A stretch of 64,000 nt of DNA from an uncultured bacterium. Lineage in GTDB: Bacteria > Bacillota > Clostridia > Oscillospirales > Oscillospiraceae. Both the position numbers and the translations under genes were made by a program. Position 1 is the stretch's first letter. Each line of letters begins with the position of its first letter. The notes beneath the pieces were generated by a model, which worked only from the letters and a program-made list of their open reading frames with translations, did not search any database and had not been told where the DNA came from. Of this stretch, positions 34,151-42,318 are shown piece after piece. The stretch covers positions 62,001 to 126,000 of the forward strand of contig CANDCH010000001.1 of assembly GCA_947383145.1 (NCBI GenBank). Reading direction: 5' to 3'.

Positions 34151-34207
34151 CGGCGGATTCCCCGCAAGGCCGTCCGGCGGTACTGCGGGGAGAGGAGGAA
34201 TAATGAT

Positions 34208-35647
34208 ATGAAACGCTACAAAAAGTTTATGGACGGGGTACGGGCCTCCGACACCCTCCACCAGAGGCTGACGGAGCTGGAGGCGCCGGAAAGGCGGTCC
34301 GCGCCGTGGGCGGGGTACGGGGCCATGGCGGCGGCGTTTGCCCTGATGGCCGTCGTGACGTCCCTCATGTGCATCCCCTCCTGGGGAATGGCTGGGAACC
34401 CCGGCGTCCACCCAGGCCCTGTTTCGGAACACCTGGCGGAAAGCGGCGCGCCCGACATCGCCCCGGAGGACCCGGAAGGGAGCACGGAGCCCGCCGCGAC
34501 CCGCTTTGCGGGGCGCTACGAGGTGACCCAAGACGGCGTGACCACCAGCTATCTCCTGCCCTATATCGAGTACGGCGCGGCGGACGGGCAGGCCACGGCG
34601 GCGGATTGGGACCTGCCCTCCGGCGCGGTGAGGCGGGAGCTGGCCTGGGAGGACATCGCCGCCCTGCTGGGCGGGGAGGACGCGGTGGACACCCACCTGG
34701 CCTGGGGGGTGATGTATTCGATGACCGGCTGGGCGGCGTGGAACGGGGACGGCTCCTTCTGGGGGGCGTATCTTGACGGTATTGTGCCCAACTACGGCGC
34801 GGAGCTGAACAGCTTCGAGTTCGCCGTGACGGCGGGACAGCTGCCCCCCACCTGCTACGGCTATCCCGAAAGCGTGGAGCAGAACATCAGCGGCGTCATG
34901 GTCACCGCCGACAAGGCCGACTGGGAGAGCCGGTTCGGAGAAGAGACCGCCAGCGTCCATGACCGCCGGGTGAGCTTTATGACGGACGATTACGGCTACC
35001 GCTTCGAGGTGCGCTCCGGCGACCCGGACTTGGCGGAGGAGCTGGTGAGCCGCCTGGTGCGGTGGGTCATCGAAAACGGCGTGGCGGCGGACCAGCTCTC
35101 CTCCGAGGGCGCGGTATTGGCCCACCCCTGGGAGGCGGACCCCGATTCCGGCGTGGGCGGGCCCAACTGGAGCGACAGCGTGCCCGACCAGGACATCTCC
35201 GGCTATGACCCCAGCGGCAGCAGCACGGCCACCGAAACCTGCCCCGACTGCGGCGTGAGCTATCCGGCGGGAGAGGCGCACTACCACACCCAGACCTGCC
35301 CAGACTGCGGCGAGAACTATGCGGCGGGGACGGCCCACGACTGCGCCATGTGCGACGGCTATCCGGAGCCTCACACCTGTGAGCGCTGCGGCGCGGTCTA
35401 CCCGGAGGGTACGGAGCACGAGTGCGAGCTCTGCGGCCTGCCCCTGGCCTCCAGCACCCAGACCTGCCCTAAGTGCGGCGAGAGCTACCGGGCGGACCAC
35501 CACCACACCTGCGCGCCGGACCCGGTGAACACTTTTGAGGGGGCCGCGGGCACGGCCAACAGCCATATCTGCGAGGTGTGCGGACAGACCCTTGAGCCGG
35601 GGGTGGAGCACAGCCACCAATCGGGCCACCGCGGAGATCGTCAATGA
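34208..35647 (+). CDS. Single-pass membrane protein with C-terminal zinc-ribbon repeats, probable anti-sigma partner
   Basis: 479 residues. A cytoplasmic N-terminus of about 35 residues (KKFMDGVRASDTLHQRLTEL), one membrane helix (about 37-60), an ectodomain of about 270 residues and a C-terminal Cys-rich region (about 340-470). That region repeats a CPDCG-xxY-x-G-x-H unit about six times (CPDCGVSYPAG, CPDCGENYAAG, CERCGAVYPEG, CELCG, CPKCGESY, CEVCG). Zinc ribbons on the outer side are unusual. The N-terminus resembles anti-sigma factors that follow ECF genes in Clostridia, but lacks a zinc-binding HxxxCxxC site. Ribosome site AGAGGAGG. Confidence 0.75.
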   Translation: MKRYKKFMDGVRASDTLHQRLTELEAPERRSAPWAGYGAMAAAFALMAVVTSLMCIPSWGMAGNPGVHPGPVSEHLAESGAPDIAPEDPEGSTEPAATRFAGRYEVTQDGVTTSYLLPYIEYGAADGQATAADWDLPSGAVRRELAWEDIAALLGGEDAVDTHLAWGVMYSMTGWAAWNGDGSFWGAYLDGIVPNYGAELNSFEFAVTAGQLPPTCYGYPESVEQNISGVMVTADKADWESRFGEETASVHDRRVSFMTDDYGYRFEVRSGDPDLAEELVSRLVRWVIENGVAADQLSSEGAVLAHPWEADPDSGVGGPNWSDSVPDQDISGYDPSGSSTATETCPDCGVSYPAGEAHYHTQTCPDCGENYAAGTAHDCAMCDGYPEPHTCERCGAVYPEGTEHECELCGLPLASSTQTCPKCGESYRADHHHTCAPDPVNTFEGAAGTANSHICEVCGQTLEPGVEHSHQSGHRGDRQ

Positions 35648-35652
35648 CCAGC

Positions 35653-35690
35653 GCCCCGCCCCGGCACAGCCGGGGCGGGGCCTTTCTCTT
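35653..35690 (+). terminator. Terminator of the ECF sigma operon
   Basis: 13-bp GC stem (35653-35665 with 35669-35681), 3-nt loop, followed by CTTTCTCTT. Confidence 0.75.
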
Positions 35691-35717
35691 GCGCCGCCGC
35701 CCGGAATCTGCTATAAT
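35689..35717 (+). promoter_or_regulatory. Promoter of the WYL regulator gene
   Basis: TTGCGC (35689-35694), 17 bp, TATAAT (35712-35717), about 50 bases before the start site's ribosome binding region. Confidence 0.65.
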
Positions 35718-35776
35718 ATCCCCAAATATCGGACTATATTTTTGCTAGGATAGGTCCCGAAAGGAGGGGGTCCGCC

Positions 35777-36778
35777 GTGGCGCAGACCGCGAATTACAAA
35801 CGCAAGCTCCTCATCCTGGCCAGGCTGCTGCTGGAGCGCAGCGACGAGGGGCACCCCGTCTCCCGGCAGGAGATGCAGGAGGAGCTGGAGCGGTGGGGGC
35901 TGGCCGCCGAGCGCAAGAGCATTTACGACGACATGGAGCAGCTGGCGGAGCTCGGTATGGATATCCACAGCCGGAAGGGCCGGAACGGCGGCTGGTACGT
36001 GGGCCAGCGGGAGTTTGAGCTGGCCGAGCTGAAGCTGTTGGTGGACGCGGTGCAGTCCAGCCGCTTTCTCACCAAGCGCAAGAGCGACGCGCTGATCCGC
36101 AAGCTGGAGGGACTCACCAGCGTCCATCAGGCCCGGCAGCTCCAGCGGCAGGTGTATGTGGACCGGCGGGTGAAAACCATGAACGAGAGCATTTTCTACA
36201 ACGTGGACAAGCTCCAGGGGGCCATCGCCGCCAACCGGGTGGTCACCTTCCGCTATTTCGAGTACAACGCCGCCCGGGAGCGGGTGTTCCGCCGGGAGGG
36301 AGCCCGCTACCGCCTGACCCCCTACGGCCTGATTTGGGACAACGAGAATTACTATCTGGCGGGCTGGGACGAGCCCCGCCGGGAGGTGCGCCATTACCGG
36401 GTGGACAAAATGGCGGACATCGCCGTGACCGCCCTGAAGGGGCACCCCCAGGGGGAGTGGACAGCGGAGGGATACGCCCGGAAGCACTTCGGGATGTTTT
36501 CGGGCACGCCCTGCCGCCTGAAGCTGCGGTGCGAGGACCGGCTGGCCGGGGTGGTCATCGACCGCTTCGGGCTGGAGGTGTCCCTCATCCCAGACGGCGA
36601 GGGGTATTTCACCGCGTCGGTGGACCTGGTGGCCAGCCCGCCCCTGTGGGGCTGGCTGTTCGGCCTGGGCACGGGGGTGGAGGTGCTGGGCCCGGACTGG
36701 GCGGTGGAGGAATTCCGCGCCCGCCTGGAGCGGACGGCGGCGCTGTACCGGGGGCGTCCGCAGTGTCCGGAGGAATAA
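35777..36778 (+). CDS. WYL-domain transcriptional regulator
   Basis: 333 residues from GTG at 35777 with AAAGGAGGGGG upstream. An N-terminal winged helix (about 8-75, VSRQEMQEELERWGLAAERK, SIYDDMEQLAELG) is followed by a WYL ligand-sensing domain (about 140-215: RYRLTPYGLIWDNENYYLAG) and a C-terminal WCX region. WYL proteins bind nucleic-acid-like or nucleotide ligands and often control defence or DNA-damage genes. No defence gene lies next to it. Confidence 0.9.
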   Translation: MAQTANYKRKLLILARLLLERSDEGHPVSRQEMQEELERWGLAAERKSIYDDMEQLAELGMDIHSRKGRNGGWYVGQREFELAELKLLVDAVQSSRFLTKRKSDALIRKLEGLTSVHQARQLQRQVYVDRRVKTMNESIFYNVDKLQGAIAANRVVTFRYFEYNAARERVFRREGARYRLTPYGLIWDNENYYLAGWDEPRREVRHYRVDKMADIAVTALKGHPQGEWTAEGYARKHFGMFSGTPCRLKLRCEDRLAGVVIDRFGLEVSLIPDGEGYFTASVDLVASPPLWGWLFGLGTGVEVLGPDWAVEEFRARLERTAALYRGRPQCPEE

Positions 36779-36844
36779 CGCGGGCATAAACTGGGGAGAC
36801 TGTTCCAAAACGGGGTTCATTCACCCAAATTGGAGGAGCTTTCC

Positions 36845-37504
36845 ATGGAGCGCACACAGCTGGGACGGGAATATTATGAGCTGGGCCTGCGGCTTGGCGG
36901 GCTGGGGACGGTGCTGATCGGCAGCGGCGGCGGGTCCCTGGCCCGGGCGCTGGCCCGGGCGGCGGGCTGCGGCGCGGCCCTGGCGGGAGGCGAGGTCCGC
37001 TTTCACGACGGGACCTGCGCCGCCTGCGGGGCGTGGCTGGCGGAGTATTACGGCCTGCCCGCCGCCCTGTTTGTCCGCCAGGAGGGAGCGGAGGTGGAGC
37101 GGTTCCTGCTGGACGGCGCAGGTAAAGCGCTCACACCCGCCGAAATAAAGGGCGCTGTCCCCGCCTGCGCAGGGGAGTGGGACCTGCTGGCCGGGGCGGA
37201 CTGCGCCTGGGCGGCCTGCCGGGCGGGAGAGTACCGGGGGGAGCGGGGCCCCGCCTGCGCCCAGGGCCCCGCCGCCCTCACCCTGGCCCTGGAGCGGCTG
37301 GGCTACGAGGTGTCCCCCCGGCCCGTCCCCGGCGCGCCCCTGTTCCAATGCGGCCGGGAGGGCTTCGGGCTCCAGGTGGCGGAGGGGGGCGCGGTGTTCC
37401 GCCTCCAGGGCCGGGACGCCCTGGCCGCGCTGGCGGACTACGTCCGGCGTCCCCAGGCGGTGCCCGCCTTCCGGGGAGAGGCGGGGGAGAAAACGCAGAG
37501 TTGA
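36845..37504 (+). CDS. Hypothetical protein, unknown function
   Basis: 219 residues from the ATG at 36845 (MERTQLGREYYELG), seven bases after GGAGGAG; a TTG at 36830 lies upstream of that site and is not used. No signal peptide or membrane helix. Features: a glycine-rich loop LIGSGGGSLARAL near 28, five Cys in the first half (VRFHDGTCAACGAWL) and two C-terminal beta-rich segments. The early part recalls a phosphohexomutase-like fold, but no active-site serine motif is seen. Same direction as the WYL gene, 66 bases downstream, so possibly co-transcribed. Confidence 0.65.
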   Translation: MERTQLGREYYELGLRLGGLGTVLIGSGGGSLARALARAAGCGAALAGGEVRFHDGTCAACGAWLAEYYGLPAALFVRQEGAEVERFLLDGAGKALTPAEIKGAVPACAGEWDLLAGADCAWAACRAGEYRGERGPACAQGPAALTLALERLGYEVSPRPVPGAPLFQCGREGFGLQVAEGGAVFRLQGRDALAALADYVRRPQAVPAFRGEAGEKTQS

Positions 37505-37544
37505 ATTTCATCTATAAAGTCCGTCCCGTTGAGAACGCGCCCTC

Positions 37545-37573
37545 TTGACAAGGGACCGCCGCCCTGTTATACT
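37545..37573 (+). promoter_or_regulatory. Promoter of the ABC-F leader
   Basis: TTGACA (37545-37550), 17 bp, TATACT (37568-37573). Start near 37580, giving a leader of about 215 nt. Confidence 0.8.
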
Positions 37574-37603
37574 GGGACCAGCTTTTGTGAAAAGGGTGAA
37601 AAA

Positions 37604-37615
37604 ATGCGCAAGTAA
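37604..37615 (+). CDS. Three-residue leader peptide MRK of the ABC-F attenuator
   Basis: ATG CGC AAG TAA, preceded by AAAGGGTGAAAAA, a good ribosome site, about 24 nt into the transcript. Very short leader peptides before antibiotic-resistance ABC-F and methyltransferase genes sense stalled ribosomes. The stop codon touches GTCAAGC (37616-37622), which can pair with GCTTGAC (37694-37700), so a paused ribosome would change the leader fold. Confidence 0.6.
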   Translation: MRK

Positions 37616-37737
37616 GTCAAGCTTCAAGCTGTGAACACTGAACTGAGGCCCATATGGCATGGGCCTGGGCATTCATGGCGCGAAGGGCGGCTTGCTTGAC
37701 CGGGGGCGTATTACACGTCCCTGCCTTTTCGTCGCGC

Positions 37738-37771
37738 AATCCGTCTTTCTGCCATGAAAGACGGATTTTTT
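37738..37771 (+). terminator. Transcription attenuator before the ABC-F gene
   Basis: 12-bp perfect stem (37738-37749 with 37756-37767), 6-nt loop, six T. It lies between the leader promoter and the ABC-F start codon, so the gene can be expressed only if this terminator is bypassed. Confidence 0.88.
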
Positions 37772-37795
37772 GTGTGCGAAAAGGGGGAAATGTGT

Positions 37796-39331
37796 ATGCT
37801 GCAGGTGAAAAATCTCACCGTGACCCATAAAAAGGACCTGACCACTCTGGTGGAGGGGCTGTCCTTCGCGCTGGGACCCGGCGACCGGGCGGCGGTCGTC
37901 GGCGAGGAGGGCAACGGCAAATCCACCGTCCTCAAGCTGCTGTACGACCCGGCCCTGGTGGAGCCCTACGCGGAGTGGACGGGAGAGATCGCGGACCGGG
38001 GGCTCCGCAAGGGCTACCTGGCCCAGGAGCTCTCCCCGGCAGAGCTGGCGCGCCCGGTGTGGGCGTTCTGCCAAGGGTTCCCCGCTTTTGGGAACGCGGA
38101 TCCCAAGGACCTGGACCGGGTGGCCCGCCAGACGGGGCTGGACGGCGGGTTGTTCTGGGACGGGCGCGCCGTGTCCACCCTGTCCGGCGGGGAGCGGGTG
38201 AAGCTGCGGCTGGCCCTGCTGCTGCTGGAGCGCCCCGACGTGCTGCTGCTGGACGAGCCGTCCAATGACCTGGATATTCGGACCCTGGAATGGCTGGAGC
38301 AATTCCTGCTGGGCTGTAAGGTCCCCGTACTGTACATCTCCCATGATGAGACGCTTTTGGAGCGCACCGCCAACGTGATCGTCCACCTGGAGCGGCTGCG
38401 GCGCCGCACGGTATCCCGCTGTACGGTGTCCCGGATGGGGTATGCCCGGTATGTGGAACAGCGGGGGCTTCGCTTTGCCCGACAGGAGCAGAAGGCCCGG
38501 AAGGAGCGGGCGGAGTACGACGTCAAAATGGAGACCTACCGCCGGATTCACGACAGCGTGGAGCATCAGCTGGCCACCGTGAGCCGCCAGAACCCCGGCA
38601 AGGGCCGGCTGTTGAAAAAGAAGATGCATACGGTGCTGTCCATGGGGCGGCGGTTCGAGCGGGAAAAGGAGGACATGACCGCCATGCCCGAGTGGGAGGA
38701 GGCCATCCTCACCGCCTTCGACCAGGGAAAATCGGCTTTCCCGGCGGGCAAGACCGCGCTGCGGCTGGAGCTCCCGGAGCTGGCGGCAGGGGACCGGGCG
38801 CTGGCCCGGAACCTGCGGCTGTGGGTGGACGGGCCGGAGAAGATCGGCATCGTGGGCCCCAACGGGGCGGGGAAATCCACCCTGCTGAAGCGCGTGGCGG
38901 AGGAGCTGCTGCCCCGGACCGACCTGCGGGCGGCCTATATGCCCCAGGACTACGGCGACCTGCTGGTGGGGGAACGCACCCCGGTGGAGCTGCTGGCCCC
39001 CTCCGGCCATAGAGACGACGTGACAAGGGCCCGCACTCTGCTGGGGAATATGAAATACAAGGCGGAGGAGATGGAGCACCCGGCGGCGGGGCTGTCGGGC
39101 GGCCAGCGGGCCAAGCTGCTGTTTTTGTCCATGGTGCTGAACGGGGCAAACGTGCTGGTGCTGGACGAGCCCACCCGGAATTTCTCCCCCATGTCCGCCC
39201 CGGTGATCCGGCAGGTGCTGGCGGAATTCCCCGGCGTTATCATCAGCGTGTCCCATGACCGTCTGTATTTGGATCAGGTATGCACCAGGGTGCTGGAGCT
39301 CACCGAAACGGGGCTGAAAGAGTGGATGTAA
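37796..39331 (+). CDS. ABC-F family ATPase, probable ribosome-protection (antibiotic resistance) type
   Basis: 511 residues, two ABC domains and no membrane segment. NBD1: VGEEGNGKST, LSGGERVKLRLAL, LLLDEPSNDLD; linker of about 75 charged residues (ARQEQKARKERAEYDVKMET); NBD2: VGPNGAGKST, LSGGQRAKLLFLS, LVLDEPTRNFSP. NBD2 departs from the usual DEPTNHLD and has TRNFSP, as in some clostridial resistance ABC-Fs. ABC-F proteins bind the ribosomal E site and dislodge drugs such as lincosamides or pleuromutilins. The ATG at 37796 has AAGGGGG eight bases upstream; earlier in-frame ATGs lie inside the terminator or too close to it. The leader attenuator supports drug induction. Confidence 0.88.
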   Translation: MLQVKNLTVTHKKDLTTLVEGLSFALGPGDRAAVVGEEGNGKSTVLKLLYDPALVEPYAEWTGEIADRGLRKGYLAQELSPAELARPVWAFCQGFPAFGNADPKDLDRVARQTGLDGGLFWDGRAVSTLSGGERVKLRLALLLLERPDVLLLDEPSNDLDIRTLEWLEQFLLGCKVPVLYISHDETLLERTANVIVHLERLRRRTVSRCTVSRMGYARYVEQRGLRFARQEQKARKERAEYDVKMETYRRIHDSVEHQLATVSRQNPGKGRLLKKKMHTVLSMGRRFEREKEDMTAMPEWEEAILTAFDQGKSAFPAGKTALRLELPELAAGDRALARNLRLWVDGPEKIGIVGPNGAGKSTLLKRVAEELLPRTDLRAAYMPQDYGDLLVGERTPVELLAPSGHRDDVTRARTLLGNMKYKAEEMEHPAAGLSGGQRAKLLFLSMVLNGANVLVLDEPTRNFSPMSAPVIRQVLAEFPGVIISVSHDRLYLDQVCTRVLELTETGLKEWM

Positions 39332-39337
39332 ACCCGC

Positions 39338-39466
39338 AGCCGTGCTTCGCCTGTTCGCGACGCGCGGCTTCCCTCCGACTCAGACAAAACCCGCCTCCGC
39401 TACGCGGCGGCTGGACTTTTGCCCCCGCTCCAGTCCATCCGCGCTGCTCACGACGGCTCCGCAACC
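39338..39466 (-). repeat. Degenerate member of the GC-rich repeat family
   Basis: It shares the style and some blocks of the adjoining 144-bp copies (gtCGTGCTtCG-like start, TCCGACT, AAAACCC, GCTCCGCAACC end) but is too diverged to align confidently. Begins right after the ABC-F stop. Confidence 0.4.
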
Positions 39467-39602
39467 TGTAGTCGTGCTGCGAAGCCCCCGCGACGGGCCC
39501 TAAGCACTCCGACTGCGCCAAAACCCTTCCGGCGCTCCGCGCCTCCTTGGGCTTTTGGCTCCGCTCCGGCCTTAGTCCCCTGCTCCCGGCTTCTCCGCAA
39601 CC
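39459..39602 (-). repeat. 144-bp GC-rich dispersed repeat, copy 2 (inverted relative to copy 1)
   Basis: Reverse complement of 18793-18936 with about four mismatches. Ends CCGCAACC on both sides. Confidence 0.88.
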
Positions 39603-39738
39603 TGTAGTCGTGCTGCGAAGCCTCCGCGACGGTTGTTAAGCCCCTCCGACTGCGCGCGCCGTTTGCCGGGCCTTTGGCCCGACAAGCCGTCCACTCCGCT
39701 TCGGGCCTTAACAACCTGCTCCCGGCTTCTCCGCAACC
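39595..39738 (-). repeat. 144-bp GC-rich dispersed repeat, copy 3 with divergent centre
   Basis: It overlaps copy 2 by the shared CCGCAACC. The first 40 and last 30 bases match copy 2, while the centre differs in sequence but not in length. Together copies 2 and 3 form a tandem of period 136 bp. Confidence 0.75.
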
Positions 39739-39741
39739 TAT

Positions 39742-39779
39742 GGTTGCGTGATATTTGGTAGACGCAACCGGGCTTTTTT
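39742..39779 (+). terminator. Possible terminator before the small XRE gene
   Basis: 8-bp stem GGTTGCGT/ACGCAACC (39742-39749 with 39762-39769), then GGGC and six T. It could end read-through from the ABC-F gene across the repeats. Confidence 0.5.
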
Positions 39780-39815
39780 GCTAGAATTGGGCCATCAATG
39801 AAGGAGGTAATCGCT

Positions 39816-40172
39816 ATGACGCCAGTCAACACCGCCATTCCCGGATTGCTCGTATTGCTCATTATCATCGCGCTCTGGGCCCTCTTTATCTTCGTGATCG
39901 TTCTGCTCATCCGCGCCCTGCTGAAATACCTGCGCTCCGATAGAGACCGCGGAGGCTCGTCCGAACAGGCCAAGAGCCTGGGTGAAGCGCTCAAGGCCCG
40001 CCGCACCGCCGCCAACTATACGCAAGAGTATGTGGCCGAGGTTCTGGGCGTCAGCCGCCAAGCCGTCTCAAAGTGGGAGAACGGCGCCTCGGAGCCCAGC
40101 ACCTCCAACCTGACAGCCCTGGCCAAGCTCTACGGCCTGCCGGTGGACGAGCTGCTCCGCGCCTGCGAATAA
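39816..40172 (+). CDS. Small membrane-anchored XRE regulator
   Basis: 118 residues from the ATG at 39816; an ATG at 39798 overlaps the AAGGAGG ribosome site and is rejected. An N-terminal membrane helix (about 8-35, LLVLLIIIALWALFIFVIVL) is followed by a charged linker and a helix-turn-helix domain (about 58-115, YTQEYVAEVLGVSRQAVSKW). Unlike most membrane XRE proteins, the helix precedes the DNA-binding domain. Target unknown. Confidence 0.85.
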   Translation: MTPVNTAIPGLLVLLIIIALWALFIFVIVLLIRALLKYLRSDRDRGGSSEQAKSLGEALKARRTAANYTQEYVAEVLGVSRQAVSKWENGASEPSTSNLTALAKLYGLPVDELLRACE

Positions 40173-40177
40173 ATGAA

Positions 40178-40212
40178 AAAATGTCCCTCTCATCCGGCGA
40201 GAGGGACATTTT
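40178..40212 (+). terminator. Terminator after the small XRE gene
   Basis: 14-bp perfect stem (40178-40191 with 40199-40212), 7-nt loop, T-run. Confidence 0.88.
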
Positions 40213-40259
40213 CTTGCCTAAATTCATAGATTGGGGAAATCGCCACAGGAGGTTTCCCC

Positions 40260-41711
40260 ATGAAGCTGTCTCAACTGCTGCGCGCCATCGGGGCGCAGTG
40301 CTCCCAGGACCCGGAGATTACCGCCCTCGCCTGCGACTCCCGGGAGGTAATCCCCGGGGCGCTGTTTGCGGCAATGGCGGGCGCAAACGCCGACGGCCGC
40401 ACCTACATCCCCGACGCCCTGGCGCGGGGCGCCGCCGCCGTGGTCTGTACGCCGCCTCTGCCCCGGGGCGTTCCCGGCGCCGCCGTGGACGATCCCCGGG
40501 CGTCCCTGGCCTCGCTGGCGGCGGAATTCTACGGCCAGCCCGCCGGCGGCCTCACCCTCATCGCCGTCACCGGCACCAAAGGCAAAACCACCACCGCCCA
40601 TATGCTCCGGGAAATGTTCACCGCCGCCGGGTACAAAACCGGCATGATAGGCACCCTGGGGGCGTACGTCGGCCGTCAAAAGCTGTCCGAGGGCCTCAAC
40701 ACCACCCCCGAGCCCATCGCCCTCCACCGCACCCTCCGGCAGATGGCGGACGCCGGATGCACCCACGTGATCATGGAGGCCTCCTCCCAGGCCATGAAGC
40801 TGCGCCGCCTCCACGGCCTCGCCTTCGCCGCCGGACTGTTTCTCAACCTCTCCCCGGACCACATCGGCCCCGGCGAGCACGGCGGCTTTGAGGAATACCG
40901 CGCCTGCAAGGCCGCCCTCTTCCGCCAGTGCCGCCGGGCCGTGGGCAATGGGGACGACCCCGCGTGGCCCTCTATGGCGGCGCAGCTCCCCCCCGGCCGC
41001 CCCGCGCTGGCCTATGGCTTCTCCCCGGAGGCGGACCTCCGCGCCCTCAGCGCGCTGCCGGACCCGGACCGCCCCCTGTCCACCCTCCTCACCGTGGAGG
41101 GCGCCCTCCCCTACCACATCCCGCTCCCCGGCGCCTTCAACGCCGCCGACGCCCTGGCCGCCATCGCCCTGGGCCGCGCCCTGGGACTCAACGACGGCGC
41201 GCTTCGGGCCGGTCTGGCCCACACCTCCATCCCCGGCCGCGCCCAGCGCTACCCTGCCCCCGCCCCTTACCGCGTGGTCATCGACTACGCCCACAACGGC
41301 GCCAGCTTCAACGCCATCCTCTCCGCTCTCCGCTCCCACAACCCCCGCCGGATCATCGCCGTATTCGGCGCGGGAGGCGACCGCCCCCGGCTCCGCAGGA
41401 CGGACATGGCCCGCGCCGCCGCCCGCTGGGCGGACTATGCCATCCTCACCGCAGACAACCCCCGCTCCGAGCCGTTGGAGGCCATCTGCGCGGATATCTC
41501 CGCCGCCCTGGGGGACTTCCCCCACGAGACCATCCCCGACCGCCGCGCCGCCATCTTCCGGGCCCTGGACATGGCGGAGGAGGGGGATGTGGTCGCCCTG
41601 CTGGGCAAGGGCCACGAGCAGTACATCGAGACCGCCGGCGTCCGCCGCCCCTTCTCCGAGTGGGAGGTGCTGAACGAATATTTCGGCGTACAACGTTGCC
41701 CTTCCGTATAA
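40260..41711 (+). CDS. murE: UDP-N-acetylmuramoyl-L-alanyl-D-glutamate--2,6-diaminopimelate ligase
   Basis: 483 residues. Mur ligase with N-domain (ALACDSREVIPGALFAA), ATPase loop VTGTKGKTTTAHML near 104, NTTPEPIALH, VIMEASSQAMKLRRLH, and C-domain with VIDYAHNGASFNAIL. The meso-diaminopimelate motif DNPR is intact (TADNPRSEPLEAI, about 402), as is LLGKGHEQY. It adds the third residue of the peptidoglycan stem peptide in the cytoplasm. Ribosome site AGGAGG. It stands alone rather than in a division-and-cell-wall cluster. Contrast the paralog at 18924. Confidence 0.93.
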   Translation: MKLSQLLRAIGAQCSQDPEITALACDSREVIPGALFAAMAGANADGRTYIPDALARGAAAVVCTPPLPRGVPGAAVDDPRASLASLAAEFYGQPAGGLTLIAVTGTKGKTTTAHMLREMFTAAGYKTGMIGTLGAYVGRQKLSEGLNTTPEPIALHRTLRQMADAGCTHVIMEASSQAMKLRRLHGLAFAAGLFLNLSPDHIGPGEHGGFEEYRACKAALFRQCRRAVGNGDDPAWPSMAAQLPPGRPALAYGFSPEADLRALSALPDPDRPLSTLLTVEGALPYHIPLPGAFNAADALAAIALGRALGLNDGALRAGLAHTSIPGRAQRYPAPAPYRVVIDYAHNGASFNAILSALRSHNPRRIIAVFGAGGDRPRLRRTDMARAAARWADYAILTADNPRSEPLEAICADISAALGDFPHETIPDRRAAIFRALDMAEEGDVVALLGKGHEQYIETAGVRRPFSEWEVLNEYFGVQRCPSV

Positions 41712-41796
41712 TCCCTCAAAAAAATCACGAATTGTTGTACCTGAACCGGAAACTCCGGGGCCCTTTATCTCCTCCTGCAAAGGAGGAGATAACATC

Positions 41797-42246
41797 ATGC
41801 AACACACCGAGACCTACAACCTGAATCTCATCGAGACGTCCGACACCTTTTCCCCGGACCCCCTCAACCAGAACGCCCAGGCTCTGGAGGACGCCGTGGA
41901 GGCCGCCCGGGCGGAGGCCCAGGCCGCCGACGCCGCCCTGGACCAGCGCCTGGTCAAGCTGGAGGCGAAGCGCCTGATCTGCGGGACCTACGTCGGCACC
42001 GGCGAGGGTGAGCTCTCCAAGGAAACGATTAACTTCGTCAAGTTGGGCTTCACCCCCAAAGCCGTGCTGATCCGCCCAAACAACACCCCACGCGACGTAA
42101 TGTTCATCCTTCCCAACCGCCCGATCATGTATACCGGCGGAAATTTCTGGGTGGGCCGCATTGTGGAAAACGGATTTGAGGTGCGCAGCTACTCCATAAA
42201 CCTGAACTCGGAGGGCGCCCTCTATTTCTATGTCGCGTTCAACTGA
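41797..42246 (+). CDS. Phage tail-fibre-like hypothetical protein
   Basis: 149 residues. The N-terminus (TETYNLNLIETSDTFSPDPL, then NQNAQALEDAV) matches the start of many prophage tail or appendage proteins in Clostridia. A short coiled coil (EAARAEAQAADAALDQRLVK) and a beta-rich C-terminal half follow. No other phage gene is near, so this is either a lone remnant or a domesticated surface protein. AAGGAGGAGATAAC ribosome site, 85 bases after murE. Confidence 0.6.
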   Translation: MQHTETYNLNLIETSDTFSPDPLNQNAQALEDAVEAARAEAQAADAALDQRLVKLEAKRLICGTYVGTGEGELSKETINFVKLGFTPKAVLIRPNNTPRDVMFILPNRPIMYTGGNFWVGRIVENGFEVRSYSINLNSEGALYFYVAFN

Positions 42247-42257
42247 AAACAGCCGCA

Positions 42258-42293
42258 AAAAAGCCCCCCCGGAAATCCGGGGGGGCCTTTTTC
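42258..42293 (+). terminator. Terminator after the tail-fibre-like gene
   Basis: Stem GCCCCCCCGG/CCGGGGGGGC with a short AAAT loop, followed by five T. It faces the convergent S-layer gene. Confidence 0.85.
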
Positions 42294-42318
42294 AGGTCTT
42301 TGCGTTCGTCAGCTCAAA

